IMG/VR virus record: IMGVR_UViG_3300033148_006880
Span: 1 to 39,671 of that record
Source of the DNA: a virus
Length of the DNA: 39,671 nucleotides
Direction: 5' to 3' (one strand)
The translations under genes were made by a program, and so were the position numbers. A model generated the notes under the pieces. That model saw only the letters and a program-made list of their open reading frames with translations, was not told where the DNA came from and did not search any database. Shown here one piece after another: positions 15,705-24,819 of the stretch. Positions within the stretch are counted from its first letter, which is position 1. Each line of letters begins with the position of its first letter.

Positions 15705-17348
15705 ATGGTAAAAAAAGCCCAAAACAAACCAAAAATTACTAAAACTGCACATGTTAGGGGGTTAGAAATAGAGTATGTTCCGCATGCAAGCTGGGGTGGG
15801 ATAACAAAAGATATATTTACTTCTGAAGTAGGTGCAAATATAGAAGTTTTATACAATGTAGTTAAACATTGTCCTGAAGTTAATGCATGCTTTCTTGCAC
15901 AGATTGAAGATATTATGTCAGACTACTGGAGATTTACTCCTTTAACTCCTCAGGGAAAACCTGGAAAATCAGATAAAACAAACAAAGCAATTATAAAAAG
16001 AGCAGAAGAATTTGCAATAAAATCAGATTATTTTCATAAATTTGCAGATGCTGGTTGGGATGCACTTGTTACAGGAAATGGATATATTCTAAAATTAGCA
16101 GTAGACCAAGAGAAAGTTAAAAGCATTATGGAGAATGTGAGTTCTTACATGGCCAGAAAGATGGGTGTAAAAGTAAAAAAAGGAGATATAATCAAAGTCT
16201 TAAATCAAAAGCTTGATGATGAAGTTCCAACAGATTTGCAGGTTTTGAAAGCTTCAACAGTCAGAATTAATTTTGATAAGACTGGAGAAATTGCTTCATA
16301 TCAACAAGAAGCTCATGGAGAAAAAAGAGTTTACAAACCCCAAGATATAATCCATTTAAAAACAAACAGCATAGGCGGACAGCCATATGGATATTCAAGA
16401 CTTGAACCCTTACTTAGTGATATTGGAACATTAATTTTTGCTAAAGAATTTGCAGGAAAATATTTTGAAAATGATGGTATTCCTTATTTTATTTTCAAGA
16501 TGTTAGGAGAATCTCCAGGTGGAAGAAATTATAAATTACTTAAAAAAGAATTAAAAGATTTAAAAAAGAAAGGAGAAAAATATCGTTCTATGGTTTTAAC
16601 TGGAAATGTAGAATTTGACCAGGTAAATAAATTTAATAAAGATATGGAATTTGCAAAATTAATTGAGCATTTTACTGTTAATATTTTTGTGGGATTGGGA
16701 GTTCCTTCGCACAGAGTTCATTATGTTACCCAACAGAAAGATACTACTGCACAAAATGTAGGAAAGATTGAAACAGGATATTATAAAAGAATTGCTTTCA
16801 TTCAAAAAGGATGGGAGTTTATTCTTAACAAAAACTTATGGAATTTATTTAATGTTAAAAAAACTTTTAAGCGTTCTTATAAAATTGATGAAATGAGAGA
16901 AGCTGCAATAATTCAAATTTTAACACAAGCTGGTGCAATCACTATTGAAGAAGCAAGAGAAAGAATAGGCATGGATCCAGAGTTGCCTAAAGGAACAATG
17001 CCAAAAAGTGTAGGAGATGATAAAGGGATAGATTTCAAAAAAGATAAAAAAAGAGAACAAGGAATTGACCAAGAAGAAAAAAATACAATGGATAATAAAT
17101 TAAAAATGGTTAAAGGACTTACAGATATGGAAGTATCTTATCCTGATTTTATAGGGCTTGTAGAAGCAAAAGTAGGTCCAGAAAATTATACTAAAGCAAA
17201 AGTTCTTTATATTGAAACTGATACAGAATTTACTTTATTCTTTGCTGATGAAGGATGGAAATACAAAACAAAAGTAGATAAAAATTCAATTGATGTTGAA
17301 CAATTTAGGGTAGAATATTTAAGAAATTTTATAAAAATCTCACCATGA
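15705..17348 (+). CDS. Portal protein
   Basis: A 547-aa portal, the dodecameric ring through which DNA is packaged. Typical features: an N-terminal region with EVGANIEVLYNVVKHCPEVNACFLAQIEDI, the core AGWDALVTGNGYILKL, PQDIIHLKTNS and YGYSRLEPLLSDI, a long stem/crown region and IAFIQKGWEFILNKNLWNLF. A final 80-residue beta-rich domain after about residue 460 is an extension. The start at 15705 (MVKKAQNK) is chosen from the TATA spacing. Unusually, the portal is on the opposite strand to protease and capsid, and far upstream of the terminase in gene order. Confidence 0.88.
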   Translation: MVKKAQNKPKITKTAHVRGLEIEYVPHASWGGITKDIFTSEVGANIEVLYNVVKHCPEVNACFLAQIEDIMSDYWRFTPLTPQGKPGKSDKTNKAIIKRAEEFAIKSDYFHKFADAGWDALVTGNGYILKLAVDQEKVKSIMENVSSYMARKMGVKVKKGDIIKVLNQKLDDEVPTDLQVLKASTVRINFDKTGEIASYQQEAHGEKRVYKPQDIIHLKTNSIGGQPYGYSRLEPLLSDIGTLIFAKEFAGKYFENDGIPYFIFKMLGESPGGRNYKLLKKELKDLKKKGEKYRSMVLTGNVEFDQVNKFNKDMEFAKLIEHFTVNIFVGLGVPSHRVHYVTQQKDTTAQNVGKIETGYYKRIAFIQKGWEFILNKNLWNLFNVKKTFKRSYKIDEMREAAIIQILTQAGAITIEEARERIGMDPELPKGTMPKSVGDDKGIDFKKDKKREQGIDQEEKNTMDNKLKMVKGLTDMEVSYPDFIGLVEAKVGPENYTKAKVLYIETDTEFTLFFADEGWKYKTKVDKNSIDVEQFRVEYLRNFIKISP

Positions 17349-17370
17349 GATTAATATAGGAGGTATAAAA

Positions 17371-17817
17371 ATGGAAAGAACAAATCTGAAAGGTAGATTT
17401 CATATCGCAGTTTTGGGCGAAGATGGGGAAGAAAGATCTCATCAAGTAGTTCCAAATACCATAATGAATGCTGGGATAAAAGTAATAACTGGACTAATGT
17501 TGAAAGATGTTGGTGAAGATGCATTTGATTATTTGGCAATTGGCACAGATAATACTGCACCAAATGCTACAGATACGTCTATGGGCGCAGAAAAATATAG
17601 AGTTGAAGGAACAGGTTCTCAAGAAACTGATTCTGTAACAGACGACACTGCAAGATTGACTGGAAGTATTGCAATTACTTCAAGTATAAGTGTTCAAGAA
17701 GCTGGTGTTTTTAATAGTGATTCTGCTGGTGATATGTTAGCAAGAACTACTTTTAGTAGCGTAAGTGTCAATGATGGAGACACTGTAAATATTGGTTATG
17801 ATGTAGTTGTAAGCTAA
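17371..17817 (+). CDS. Tail-associated protein, paralogue B
   Basis: A 148-aa paralogue of 7198-7644 (same length, identical ends, differing in the middle, e.g. SIAITSSISVQEAGVFNSDSAG against SMSITDSNVFAEAGVFNSSS with spacing kept). AGGAGGT lies 6 nt before the ATG. It lies between portal and adhesin genes in the rightward operon. Long identical DNA stretches despite divergent centres suggest gene conversion or recent recombination between copies. Likely a virion surface or fibre-base protein. Confidence 0.75.
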   Translation: MERTNLKGRFHIAVLGEDGEERSHQVVPNTIMNAGIKVITGLMLKDVGEDAFDYLAIGTDNTAPNATDTSMGAEKYRVEGTGSQETDSVTDDTARLTGSIAITSSISVQEAGVFNSDSAGDMLARTTFSSVSVNDGDTVNIGYDVVVS

Positions 17818-17828
17818 TTCCATTGAAA
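17389..17828. repeat. Inverted repeat copy B (partner 7187-7626)
   Basis: Second arm of the inverted repeat described at 7187-7626. Identity includes the coding 5' end, a central block and the last codons plus the intergenic spacer up to the next gene. Homologous recombination between arms would invert about 10 kb. Confidence 0.9.
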
Positions 17829-17832
17829 TAGA

Positions 17833-18771
17833 ATGGCATTAGTCTTAGGAACAAATTGTGGATTTGTATCAGTAGTTCCAAGTGGGGACCCAGAACCACA
17901 ATATACTACAACTATTGATGATTATACTAAAGGTTTTTATGATACAACAACAGATGCAATTACAATTAAAGAAATGGGGTGGTATTGTGAGAATGCAACT
18001 GAAGAAGCTAATTTTGAAGTGGGAATTTTTAGTGATTCTGGAGAGAACTCTCCAGGAGATTTATTATTTTCAGAAACAGTTAATGCAAAAGGCACAGATG
18101 CAGGATGGAAAAGAGTTACAGGATTAAATTGGGAGTTATCAGCTACCACAAAATATTGGTTAGCTGTTCAATTAGATAATGTAAATACAACCACTACGAT
18201 TGGAAGGACTGTTCTACAAGGTCAATCAAGATTTTATAGTGATTCTGGTTCTACATCTTTAGAAGGTCCTGGAAGTATAGGTTCACCAGGTGTTTTATCT
18301 ATTTATGCAGTTTATGAAACAGCAGGAGAAACACACAATATTTCTAAAAGTGATACAACTTCTTTAAGTGATTCTATTTCAATAGAAGCAGATGTATTTT
18401 TAGGAATTTCTGAAACTGATACTCTTTCTTTTTCTGATAGTGTTAAAATAAATTTAGTTACTCAATTTAGTAAAACTGAAACTATTACTCTAACTGATAA
18501 AATTTATTTGGATGCACTTCAAACATTAGGCGTAAGCCAAACTGATACTTTAATTTTAACAGATAAAATTTCAATAATTTCTACAAAGATTTATCCAATT
18601 TCAGAATCAGACACAATAAATTTAAATGATACTGTTTTAATATCAAGAACAGTTGGAATTAAAATAGAAAGAGGAAATATGATGCCTTTTAAAGGAGAGT
18701 ATGCTAAAACAAGAATTGCACAAATGACCAAACCAACTAAAACTTTAATAAATGCAGGAGTAATAGAATGA
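17833..18771 (+). CDS. Repeat-containing surface/fibre protein
   Basis: A 312-aa protein. Residues about 1-165 form a beta-sandwich-like domain (KEMGWYCENATEEANFEVGIFS, WELSATTKYWLAVQLDN), similar to modules in phage and archaeal surface proteins. About residues 170-280 hold five copies of a repeat of roughly 25 residues with the pattern I-S-x-S/T-D-T-x-x-L-S/T-D-x-I/V-x-I. Two weaker copies occur in the hub protein at 3817-7185. The C-terminal 30 residues are basic. It follows paralogue B, as the LamG/hub gene follows paralogue A. Likely receptor-binding or decoration protein. Confidence 0.7.
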   Translation: MALVLGTNCGFVSVVPSGDPEPQYTTTIDDYTKGFYDTTTDAITIKEMGWYCENATEEANFEVGIFSDSGENSPGDLLFSETVNAKGTDAGWKRVTGLNWELSATTKYWLAVQLDNVNTTTTIGRTVLQGQSRFYSDSGSTSLEGPGSIGSPGVLSIYAVYETAGETHNISKSDTTSLSDSISIEADVFLGISETDTLSFSDSVKINLVTQFSKTETITLTDKIYLDALQTLGVSQTDTLILTDKISIISTKIYPISESDTINLNDTVLISRTVGIKIERGNMMPFKGEYAKTRIAQMTKPTKTLINAGVIE

Positions 18772-19001
18772 AAACAGGGAAATATGACTATCCAAATGAT
18801 GTAAGAGAAACTCTCAAGATAGATAGAAGGATAAGAGATGATTTTAATGAATTCTGTAAACTAAAAGGAATAATCAAAAGCAAACTAATTGAAAGGTTTT
18901 ATAGAAATATTCTAATAAGATTTCATGATGGTTCACTTGACGCCTCTGAAGCTAACTTTACCATAAATTTGCTGGCTGGCACGGTTCGCAAGAGCAAGTG
19001 A
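18768..19001 (+). CDS. Small ribbon-helix-helix-like protein
   Basis: A 77-aa protein with RETLKIDRRIRDDFNEFCKL and KSKLIERFYRNIL, matching the strand-helix-helix pattern of small DNA-binding regulators. It starts 4 nt inside the end of the adhesin gene (ATGA) and its last 69 nt overlap the terminase 3' end on the opposite strand. The convergent overlap could mean antisense effects between the two operons. Function is inferred. Confidence 0.6.
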   Translation: MKTGKYDYPNDVRETLKIDRRIRDDFNEFCKLKGIIKSKLIERFYRNILIRFHDGSLDASEANFTINLLAGTVRKSK

Positions 19002-20351
19002 GATTGCACAGTCATCATATTTCCCTGAACTAAATTTCTGTCTTGTTGTTTGTCCCACTCTTAAATCTGTTTTCAAAGTAATTTCAGATAGTTCTTTGAT
19101 TAATTGCTGTGTAAAAGCATAAGCTAAATCATCTTTTGAATTAGGCAAAGAAACTGCTAAATTTTCAAATTCTCTTCGTAAGTCAGTAAGCATATTTAAT
19201 TTTATGTCATAAGTAAATTTTATAATCTCTGCCCCAGCAAATTCTCTTTCTATGTCTCTTGATTGTTGATCTCCTATTCCTGTTCCATCCACTAAACATT
19301 TAACTGGTTTGAAATCTTCATATAATCTTCTAAACTTTTTTAATTGTTCTTCAAATGTATCTCTAAATCTTAATCCTTTGGCTAATCTTTTTCCATCTGC
19401 ATTTACTCCTAAAACAGTCATTACAGTATAATCTCCTTTAGGTGTTCTTGCAATATCATATCCAATATAATATCTTTCATCTTTTCTGCCAAAAGGAAGA
19501 AATCCTTCTTTGTTGGCTAATGCCTTGCTTGTTAATTCAAATGGGAACAAAGAATTTGCTGAACTAATGGGGATTAACATATACTCTTGTGTAAAAGGTA
19601 GTAATCCTAAATCTCTTTTAATTTTTGGAATACTTTTTTGGGTATCTGTATCATAATCTAACATTGTATATTTTTGAGACCATAAGGCTTTTCCATCTTT
19701 TTCTACAGGATATTCTTTAGTAAAATATTCATCGTTTTCTTGTAATTCTGCAAGTAAATCTGATTCAGATTTTTTAGTTCCAATTCCAATTATTCTTCCC
19801 ATCTTTATTTGAATTGCACCTAAAACTGCTGTCCAATAAATAGATTTATCTTCATATTCCCCTAATTCATCTAATAGAATCTCATCTGGGTGCCATGTTC
19901 TTATATTCTCATTATAAGGTTTGCATAAAAATAAACTTCCATTATTTAATTCTAACTCTGTTGCTCTCCAAATCATTTCTCTTGAATCTGGTGCAAATTG
20001 TTTAAGAATTTCATTGTCTAAAATCATACTTCTTATGATCTTTAAAACTTTTTTAGCTTGTGATTCTGTTTTAGAAACAATTAAAATTTCTCTTGGTCCT
20101 TGAAAGATTGCTTTCCATAATTCATAACCTGAAAAGAAATATGTTTTACCTGAACCCCTAAATGCAATAATTCCAACTCTTGGATATTTTTCTGCTAATT
20201 CATACCATTCTCGATGATAATCTGCTATATCAAATCCTAAAACATGTTTAGCAAAAAAAATATAATCTAAATAACAAGCAGATAAGAAATGTTCTATCTT
20301 ATTCTCTGAATAACCATCTGCTTTCTTCAACATGTCTGAAACATTTCTCAT
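18933..20351 (-). CDS. Terminase large subunit
   Basis: A 472-aa DNA-packaging motor. ATPase: Walker A-like IIAFRGSGKT (about residues 61-70) and Walker B ILLDE (158-162). Nuclease domain: GYDIAR (D299), CLVDGTG (D355) and KYDD (D446/D447), the usual three acidic positions of the RNase H-like fold. Length is normal for the family. It starts 2 nt after the stop of a glycosyltransferase and is therefore the last gene of the glycan operon, an unusual placement. Its 3' end overlaps the convergent gene 18768-19001. Confidence 0.92.
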   Translation of the reverse strand: MRNVSDMLKKADGYSENKIEHFLSACYLDYIFFAKHVLGFDIADYHREWYELAEKYPRVGIIAFRGSGKTYFFSGYELWKAIFQGPREILIVSKTESQAKKVLKIIRSMILDNEILKQFAPDSREMIWRATELELNNGSLFLCKPYNENIRTWHPDEILLDELGEYEDKSIYWTAVLGAIQIKMGRIIGIGTKKSESDLLAELQENDEYFTKEYPVEKDGKALWSQKYTMLDYDTDTQKSIPKIKRDLGLLPFTQEYMLIPISSANSLFPFELTSKALANKEGFLPFGRKDERYYIGYDIARTPKGDYTVMTVLGVNADGKRLAKGLRFRDTFEEQLKKFRRLYEDFKPVKCLVDGTGIGDQQSRDIEREFAGAEIIKFTYDIKLNMLTDLRREFENLAVSLPNSKDDLAYAFTQQLIKELSEITLKTDLRVGQTTRQKFSSGKYDDCAISLALANRASQQIYGKVSFRGVK

Positions 20352-20353
20352 TT

Positions 20354-21583
20354 TTATACATTTTCTTCAAATAGCTTTATCCACTGTTTAACTATTAAAT
20401 CCCAATCATAAGTTAATGCAAATTTTCTGCTATCTTCTGACATTTGTTTTAATAGTTTTTTTCCTGTTTTCCAGTCTTTATAATATTTTTCAAGTAATTC
20501 AACTATGTGTTTATCATCTGGAATAAAATTTTCAACTCCATTTGTTCCAAGTATTCCTACTGTTCTTCCATATTTATCTTTTTGCATATCAATTAGTTTG
20601 CCTGTACTTCCTGCTAATTCGGGTCCTGTTGTGTTATTACTCATTAAGATAGGTATTCCTGCTGATTGAGATTCAATTGCTGGCATGCCAAATCCTTCAC
20701 CCCCTGTAGGATACAAATAAACATCCATTAAATTATATATATCATTCATCTCTTTTGGAGAAATTGCTTGTCTTGCGATTATTCCTAAGTTCTCTTGTGT
20801 AAGCATGATCTTTTTACTTTCAAATAAAGATTGATTTGTTTCTCTTTCAAATTTCCAGATAAGTCCATCTATTACGCTGCCTCTTCCTTCTCCACCTGGG
20901 GGAGCAACATCAGTATGCAGCAATAAAACAATGTCATCTTTGTTTTTAGCAAAATTTGCAAAACCTTTAATTAAATAAGGAATCATTTTTCTTGTTTGAT
21001 TTCTTCCAACAAATCCACAAACAAATTTATCATTTATTCCATATCTTATTCTTAGACTCTCTTTATCTGCTTTTGGGAAATATGTTTTTGTATCTACACC
21101 TATTGGAATCATTTGCACATTTGGAACTTTGTTTTTTCTAAAAGTGCTTTCTCCAAATTTTGCCATAGTCAAGTTTATGTCTGCAACCATTAATATTTCA
21201 TCCCAATGTAATGCCCATTGATGACAATCTAATGGACAATACATAATCCATTTTCCACGCCATCCTCTTTTTCTTGCTTCATTTACTCCTTTAATAAAAC
21301 CAGACTGTTTTCCTATATCTGCCATTGTAATCAAAATTTTAGGTTCATATTTTTTTAAATAATAAAAAACAGTATCAAATCCAAAATCTACTTTTGCTCT
21401 TGGAAGTTTAATATAACCTTCTGCTGCTTTATGAGGTCTATCAGTATTCTGCCATCCAACATGATAGAACTCCCAATCAGGTTTTAATTTTACCCATCTT
21501 TTTAATAGATTATCCATTATGTTGCCATACCCTGTAGACATTTTTGTATTATCACTATAGCTTAAAATTCTTATTTTATCCAT
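20354..21583 (-). CDS. Glycosyltransferase, GT-B fold (GT4 family)
   Basis: A 409-aa glycosyltransferase. The N-terminal half has an acceptor-binding Rossmann pattern (ILSYSDNTKMSTGYGNIM). The C-terminal half has the nucleotide-sugar site, VCGFVGRNQTRKMIPYLIKG and PTGGEGFGMPAIESQSAG (E-x7-E type motif of GT4). No signal or membrane span, so it acts in the cytoplasm on a nucleotide-sugar donor. Its start overlaps a 40-aa gene and its stop touches the terminase start. One of three GT4 genes in this cassette. Substrate unknown. Confidence 0.85.
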   Translation of the reverse strand: MDKIRILSYSDNTKMSTGYGNIMDNLLKRWVKLKPDWEFYHVGWQNTDRPHKAAEGYIKLPRAKVDFGFDTVFYYLKKYEPKILITMADIGKQSGFIKGVNEARKRGWRGKWIMYCPLDCHQWALHWDEILMVADINLTMAKFGESTFRKNKVPNVQMIPIGVDTKTYFPKADKESLRIRYGINDKFVCGFVGRNQTRKMIPYLIKGFANFAKNKDDIVLLLHTDVAPPGGEGRGSVIDGLIWKFERETNQSLFESKKIMLTQENLGIIARQAISPKEMNDIYNLMDVYLYPTGGEGFGMPAIESQSAGIPILMSNNTTGPELAGSTGKLIDMQKDKYGRTVGILGTNGVENFIPDDKHIVELLEKYYKDWKTGKKLLKQMSEDSRKFALTYDWDLIVKQWIKLFEENV

Positions 21584-21693
21584 TTTTCAAAATGTTGATT
21601 TAAATTTATATTATCAGGAATCTCTGATTCTTTATAAACTAATCTAATTACTTCTTCCTTTCCTACTTGAGTTAAATCTTCCCAATATATCAT
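21571..21693 (-). CDS. Small hypothetical protein (40 aa)
   Basis: A 40-aa acidic peptide (MIYWEDLTQVGKEEVIRLVY at the start, ending EKWIK). It begins 3 nt after the stop of the methyltransferase and overlaps the next glycosyltransferase start by 13 nt, so the operon spacing supports translation. Possibly a truncated enzyme remnant or a coupling peptide. No family recognised. Confidence 0.5.
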   Translation of the reverse strand: MIYWEDLTQVGKEEVIRLVYKESEIPDNINLNQHFEKWIK

Positions 21694-21696
21694 TTT

Positions 21697-22419
21697 CTAT
21701 TTTCTTGCATGGAAACAGATCCTATGAAATTGATTATATTCAGATACCTGTTGAATATCTTTAAATCCTGCTGCTTTTAACATTGATTCTACAGCTGGAG
21801 GGTTAGGTCCAAAATAAGTGGTTGGGTCATCTACATAACTATCTGGGTCATTTGAATCAAAAATTAATTTCCCATCAGGATAAAAAGCCAAAGCAGGTCT
21901 TTTTACTTCTTTTAAATCTGAATGTGTTTCTAAAATTAGTAATCCACCTTTTTTGGTTATGTCATACATTACTTTGCACATTCCAAAAGGGTCTTCCATG
22001 TGATAAAGTATCCCCAAACAAAGAACTAAATCAAATTCTCCAATTCCTTTTAAGTCCATTACTTCCATTTCTTTGTCTTTAACTTTTGAATTAAGAATTT
22101 TTCTTGCAAAATTAAATCCTTTTTTTCCACTATGATAAAGTTCTGCCCTTTCATTTGCTTTCCAAGTTACTCCTTCTTTCCATTTATGGTTTATACTATC
22201 TACTGCTAAAACATCTGCACCTCTTCTTTCACATTCAAAAGAAAAGAAACCATCCCAAGCTCCTATATCTATTACTGTTTTTCCTTTTAAATTTGCTGGA
22301 AGTTTGATTGTTGCTAATTTTTCCATAGTAAAATCTTCTCCTCTTGTTTTGACTCCATCTAAGTCCATTTTATGCCACCATGTAATTTCTTGCATTTCTT
22401 TTAATTGTTCTGGATTCAT
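21697..22419 (-). CDS. SAM-dependent methyltransferase (CmoB-like class I)
   Basis: A 240-aa class I methyltransferase. Motif I is VIDIGAWDGFFSFECERRGA, with LAVDS at the end of strand 2, FDLVLCLGILYHMEDP for motif IV/V, and GGLLILETH. The pattern resembles CmoB-type and glycan-cluster methyltransferases. In this setting it likely methylates a sugar or a glycan end rather than tRNA. It overlaps the upstream GT4 gene by 4 nt and is followed by the 40-aa gene. Confidence 0.8.
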   Translation of the reverse strand: MNPEQLKEMQEITWWHKMDLDGVKTRGEDFTMEKLATIKLPANLKGKTVIDIGAWDGFFSFECERRGADVLAVDSINHKWKEGVTWKANERAELYHSGKKGFNFARKILNSKVKDKEMEVMDLKGIGEFDLVLCLGILYHMEDPFGMCKVMYDITKKGGLLILETHSDLKEVKRPALAFYPDGKLIFDSNDPDSYVDDPTTYFGPNPPAVESMLKAAGFKDIQQVSEYNQFHRICFHARK

Positions 22420-23486
22420 TTGATTGCCTCAAGAAGTTTGGTTGCTGTTAATTCCCAACTCCAGTTCTTTCTTATACCCTCTGAATTTCTAATTGCTTCT
22501 GGTCTTAAATCCTTTATATGCTCATAAGCTAATCTCATTTGTTTTTTTAAACTATTTAAATCGGGTTCAGCTAACATATTTCCTTCAGCATAAAATCTTT
22601 TATCTCCTTGTTTGACTGTTGGTGCATCTATCCAGAGAACACTATCTTTTCCTTTACAGAAATCCATATGTCCTGAATTTACATCTTTAGTCACAATTAC
22701 TGGCAAACCGCAGGCCATTGCGTTTATTATAGTCAATCCAAATGCTTCACCACGAGTAGGAGATACAAAGCAATCTGCATTTTGATAATATTTTACTAAC
22801 TCTTTTTCTGGAACATATTTATCATTGATTATTATTTTATCATTTGTATGTTTAAGAACTCCAAAAAGTTTTTGGTTGTAATCTATTTTTCCTTCCCAGA
22901 AAGTTCCAATTTTTAAAATAAGTTTTACATCTTCATCTTTGAATTCTTCATCAAATGCTTTAACTAAAAGGTCAGTTCCTTTTCTGTTTCCATCATTTCC
23001 CCAAGAATTAACTGAAAGAAAAGTAAAAGTAGGATTAGTAGGATTAGAATTAGGTTTATAAATTTCTGGATTTGTTCCATAAGGTATTACCTCAATTGGT
23101 CTTATTACATCATTCCATTTAAATAAGTTTTTTGTTGCTTCAGAAGGTGCAAATACTTTCTCAACTCTATTCATTAGTCTGTTCCAACCAGGGATTAATC
23201 TTGTCCCTTCATGCAGAAAAAATCCATAAAGTTTTCCAAATCCTTCATGCCAAAATTGAGGATAATCTGCAAATATTGTAACTAAATCTTTTTGAATTGG
23301 ATTAAAATTAATTGGCATGTTTAAATGGTCTAATCCTTTATTAAAATCATATCCATCATGCCAAATATCCGAACATTGAATTGAAATATCATCTCTTTTT
23401 AAATTAACAATCGCTTTAACTATTTCTCTATTTGCAGTTGATAATCCTGTTGGATTAAATACCACCCCTTTATAAAGAATTTTCAT
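22416..23486 (-). CDS. Glycosyltransferase, GT4 family
   Basis: A 356-aa GT-B glycosyltransferase. N-terminal GVVFNPTGLSTANREIVKAI, the linker IEVIPYGTNPEIY, then FLSVNSWGNDGNRKGTDLLVKAF and PTRGEAFGLTIINAMACGLP, the E-x7-E donor-binding motif, all fit GT4. It overlaps the nuclease gene upstream and the methyltransferase downstream by 4 nt each. Cytoplasmic; substrate not predictable. Confidence 0.85.
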   Translation of the reverse strand: MKILYKGVVFNPTGLSTANREIVKAIVNLKRDDISIQCSDIWHDGYDFNKGLDHLNMPINFNPIQKDLVTIFADYPQFWHEGFGKLYGFFLHEGTRLIPGWNRLMNRVEKVFAPSEATKNLFKWNDVIRPIEVIPYGTNPEIYKPNSNPTNPTFTFLSVNSWGNDGNRKGTDLLVKAFDEEFKDEDVKLILKIGTFWEGKIDYNQKLFGVLKHTNDKIIINDKYVPEKELVKYYQNADCFVSPTRGEAFGLTIINAMACGLPVIVTKDVNSGHMDFCKGKDSVLWIDAPTVKQGDKRFYAEGNMLAEPDLNSLKKQMRLAYEHIKDLRPEAIRNSEGIRKNWSWELTATKLLEAIK

Positions 23487-24118
23487 TTGAACTCCATGAA
23501 TTTTATTAAAAACTTTTTTCTTTTTTTACCAGTAATATCTTCATATTTATCTTGACTTGCAATTAATATCTTGCTAAATATATTATTATCTAAAAGCCAC
23601 TTACATTTAAGTTTTTCTTCTTTAGATAAATAACCATTAGATTTACATTCTATCCCTATAATAATAAAATTAGCATGAAGATGAGTCAAGGGATGCATTG
23701 GTTCTTTAATCCCTTTTGCATAATCAACTTCATAATCATTAATCATTCTTGGATGAGAATATCTATCATGTGGAGATTTATAACCTTTTTTTGATCCTTC
23801 ATACATCATACAAATAAAATCAGGAAATCCTGTGCTTGTTAATCTAAATCTTCCTTGTCTTGCTGGAATTAATTTTCCTTTCAAGATATTTTTACTACAA
23901 ACAACTGGATCCATGAACACACTTTTTTTAATTATCTCATCCTTAGACATTTCTTTTCCAATGGCATTACAGGTTACTTTTACTTCATTAAACTCAACAT
24001 TATTCTGCCACTTAGAAACAATCCATCCTTTAGATTCTAAATCTTTTCTGACTTTTGATTCAAATCTCATTCCTTTTGCTCTACAATATTTTCTGTTTAG
24101 TTTTTGTTTTTTTTCCAT
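23483..24118 (-). CDS. PD-(D/E)XK nuclease, resolvase/VRR-like
   Basis: A 211-aa protein with the core of a PD-(D/E)XK nuclease: GMRFESKVRKDLESKGW (E20), GFPDFICM (P99-D100) and GIECKSNG (E157-x-K159), followed by a helix and IFSKILIAS. The order resembles archaeal Holliday junction resolvases and VRR-NUC proteins, but with a long insert (about 105-150) between D100 and E157, so the assignment is cautious. It may resolve or trim branched viral DNA before packaging. It sits inside the sugar cassette and overlaps the next GT4 gene, so it is co-transcribed with it. Confidence 0.65.
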   Translation of the reverse strand: MEKKQKLNRKYCRAKGMRFESKVRKDLESKGWIVSKWQNNVEFNEVKVTCNAIGKEMSKDEIIKKSVFMDPVVCSKNILKGKLIPARQGRFRLTSTGFPDFICMMYEGSKKGYKSPHDRYSHPRMINDYEVDYAKGIKEPMHPLTHLHANFIIIGIECKSNGYLSKEEKLKCKWLLDNNIFSKILIASQDKYEDITGKKRKKFLIKFMEFK

Positions 24119-24165
24119 CTTTATCTTCTTTTCTTATTCTTTTAAATTTTTGATTATTTATTTTT

Positions 24166-24819
24166 TTAGGTTCTTTTAATTTCATTTGCTTTTTTTAAAT
24201 CTTCTAAAGTATTTATATTAAAATAATCTCCATCTAATTTATGAAATTTTACATCCCCTTTTGGAAATAAGTTTAATACATTTGTAAATTCTTTTGTTCT
24301 TGTTAAATGATAAAATATTGATGGTTTAGCCATGTATATTCCTAATCCAAGTAAAGGTAGTAAATTATTTATATCTTTTGGTTTTTCTATTGCTTTATAA
24401 TCTTTTGTAATTCCATATGAAGGTTTAATCAATTCTTTATCTTTTACTTCTTTAACTCCAAAAAGACATTCAAGATTATAAACTTCAAAATGCTTTTTCA
24501 TTCCATTTAAGTCTCCAAGATAAATTATATCTCCCAAGATAATACAAACATCTTCAGCTACTTTTGCAATAGAAATTGCATTTGCTAATCCTTTTTGTTC
24601 ATTTTGCTGTGTATAAATTAAAGCCAGACCTAAATAATCATCTCCAATCGCTTTTCTAATTGTTTCTCCATGCTGGATTATATACACTTTTTTTATTCCT
24701 AATTCTAAAAAGTTTTGTAAGATATGCTCAATAATTGGTTTTCCATTTACTTTAAAAAGTGCTTTGCATTGATTTCTTATTCTTGTGCCTGCTCCTGCCG
24801 CAGGAATAATTCCAATCAT
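24166..24819 (-). CDS. Sugar-phosphate nucleotidyltransferase
   Basis: A 217-aa nucleotidyltransferase that would activate a sugar phosphate with an NTP. The signature IIPAAGAGTRIRNQCKALFKVNGKPIIE covers the G-x-G-T-R loop and catalytic Lys, and CIILGDIIYLG holds the metal-binding Asp. It is shorter than RmlA or GlmU, with only the catalytic domain. It overlaps the epimerase upstream by 4 nt and probably supplies the nucleotide sugar used by this cassette. Exact sugar unknown. Confidence 0.83.
   Translation of the reverse strand: MIGIIPAAGAGTRIRNQCKALFKVNGKPIIEHILQNFLELGIKKVYIIQHGETIRKAIGDDYLGLALIYTQQNEQKGLANAISIAKVAEDVCIILGDIIYLGDLNGMKKHFEVYNLECLFGVKEVKDKELIKPSYGITKDYKAIEKPKDINNLLPLLGLGIYMAKPSIFYHLTRTKEFTNVLNLFPKGDVKFHKLDGDYFNINTLEDLKKANEIKRT

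Noticed and set aside
24081-24185. A 34-codon Lys-rich frame between nucleotidyltransferase and nuclease genes
   Set aside because: It is low-complexity, overlaps both neighbours and has no clear ribosome-binding site. It is probably not a gene.
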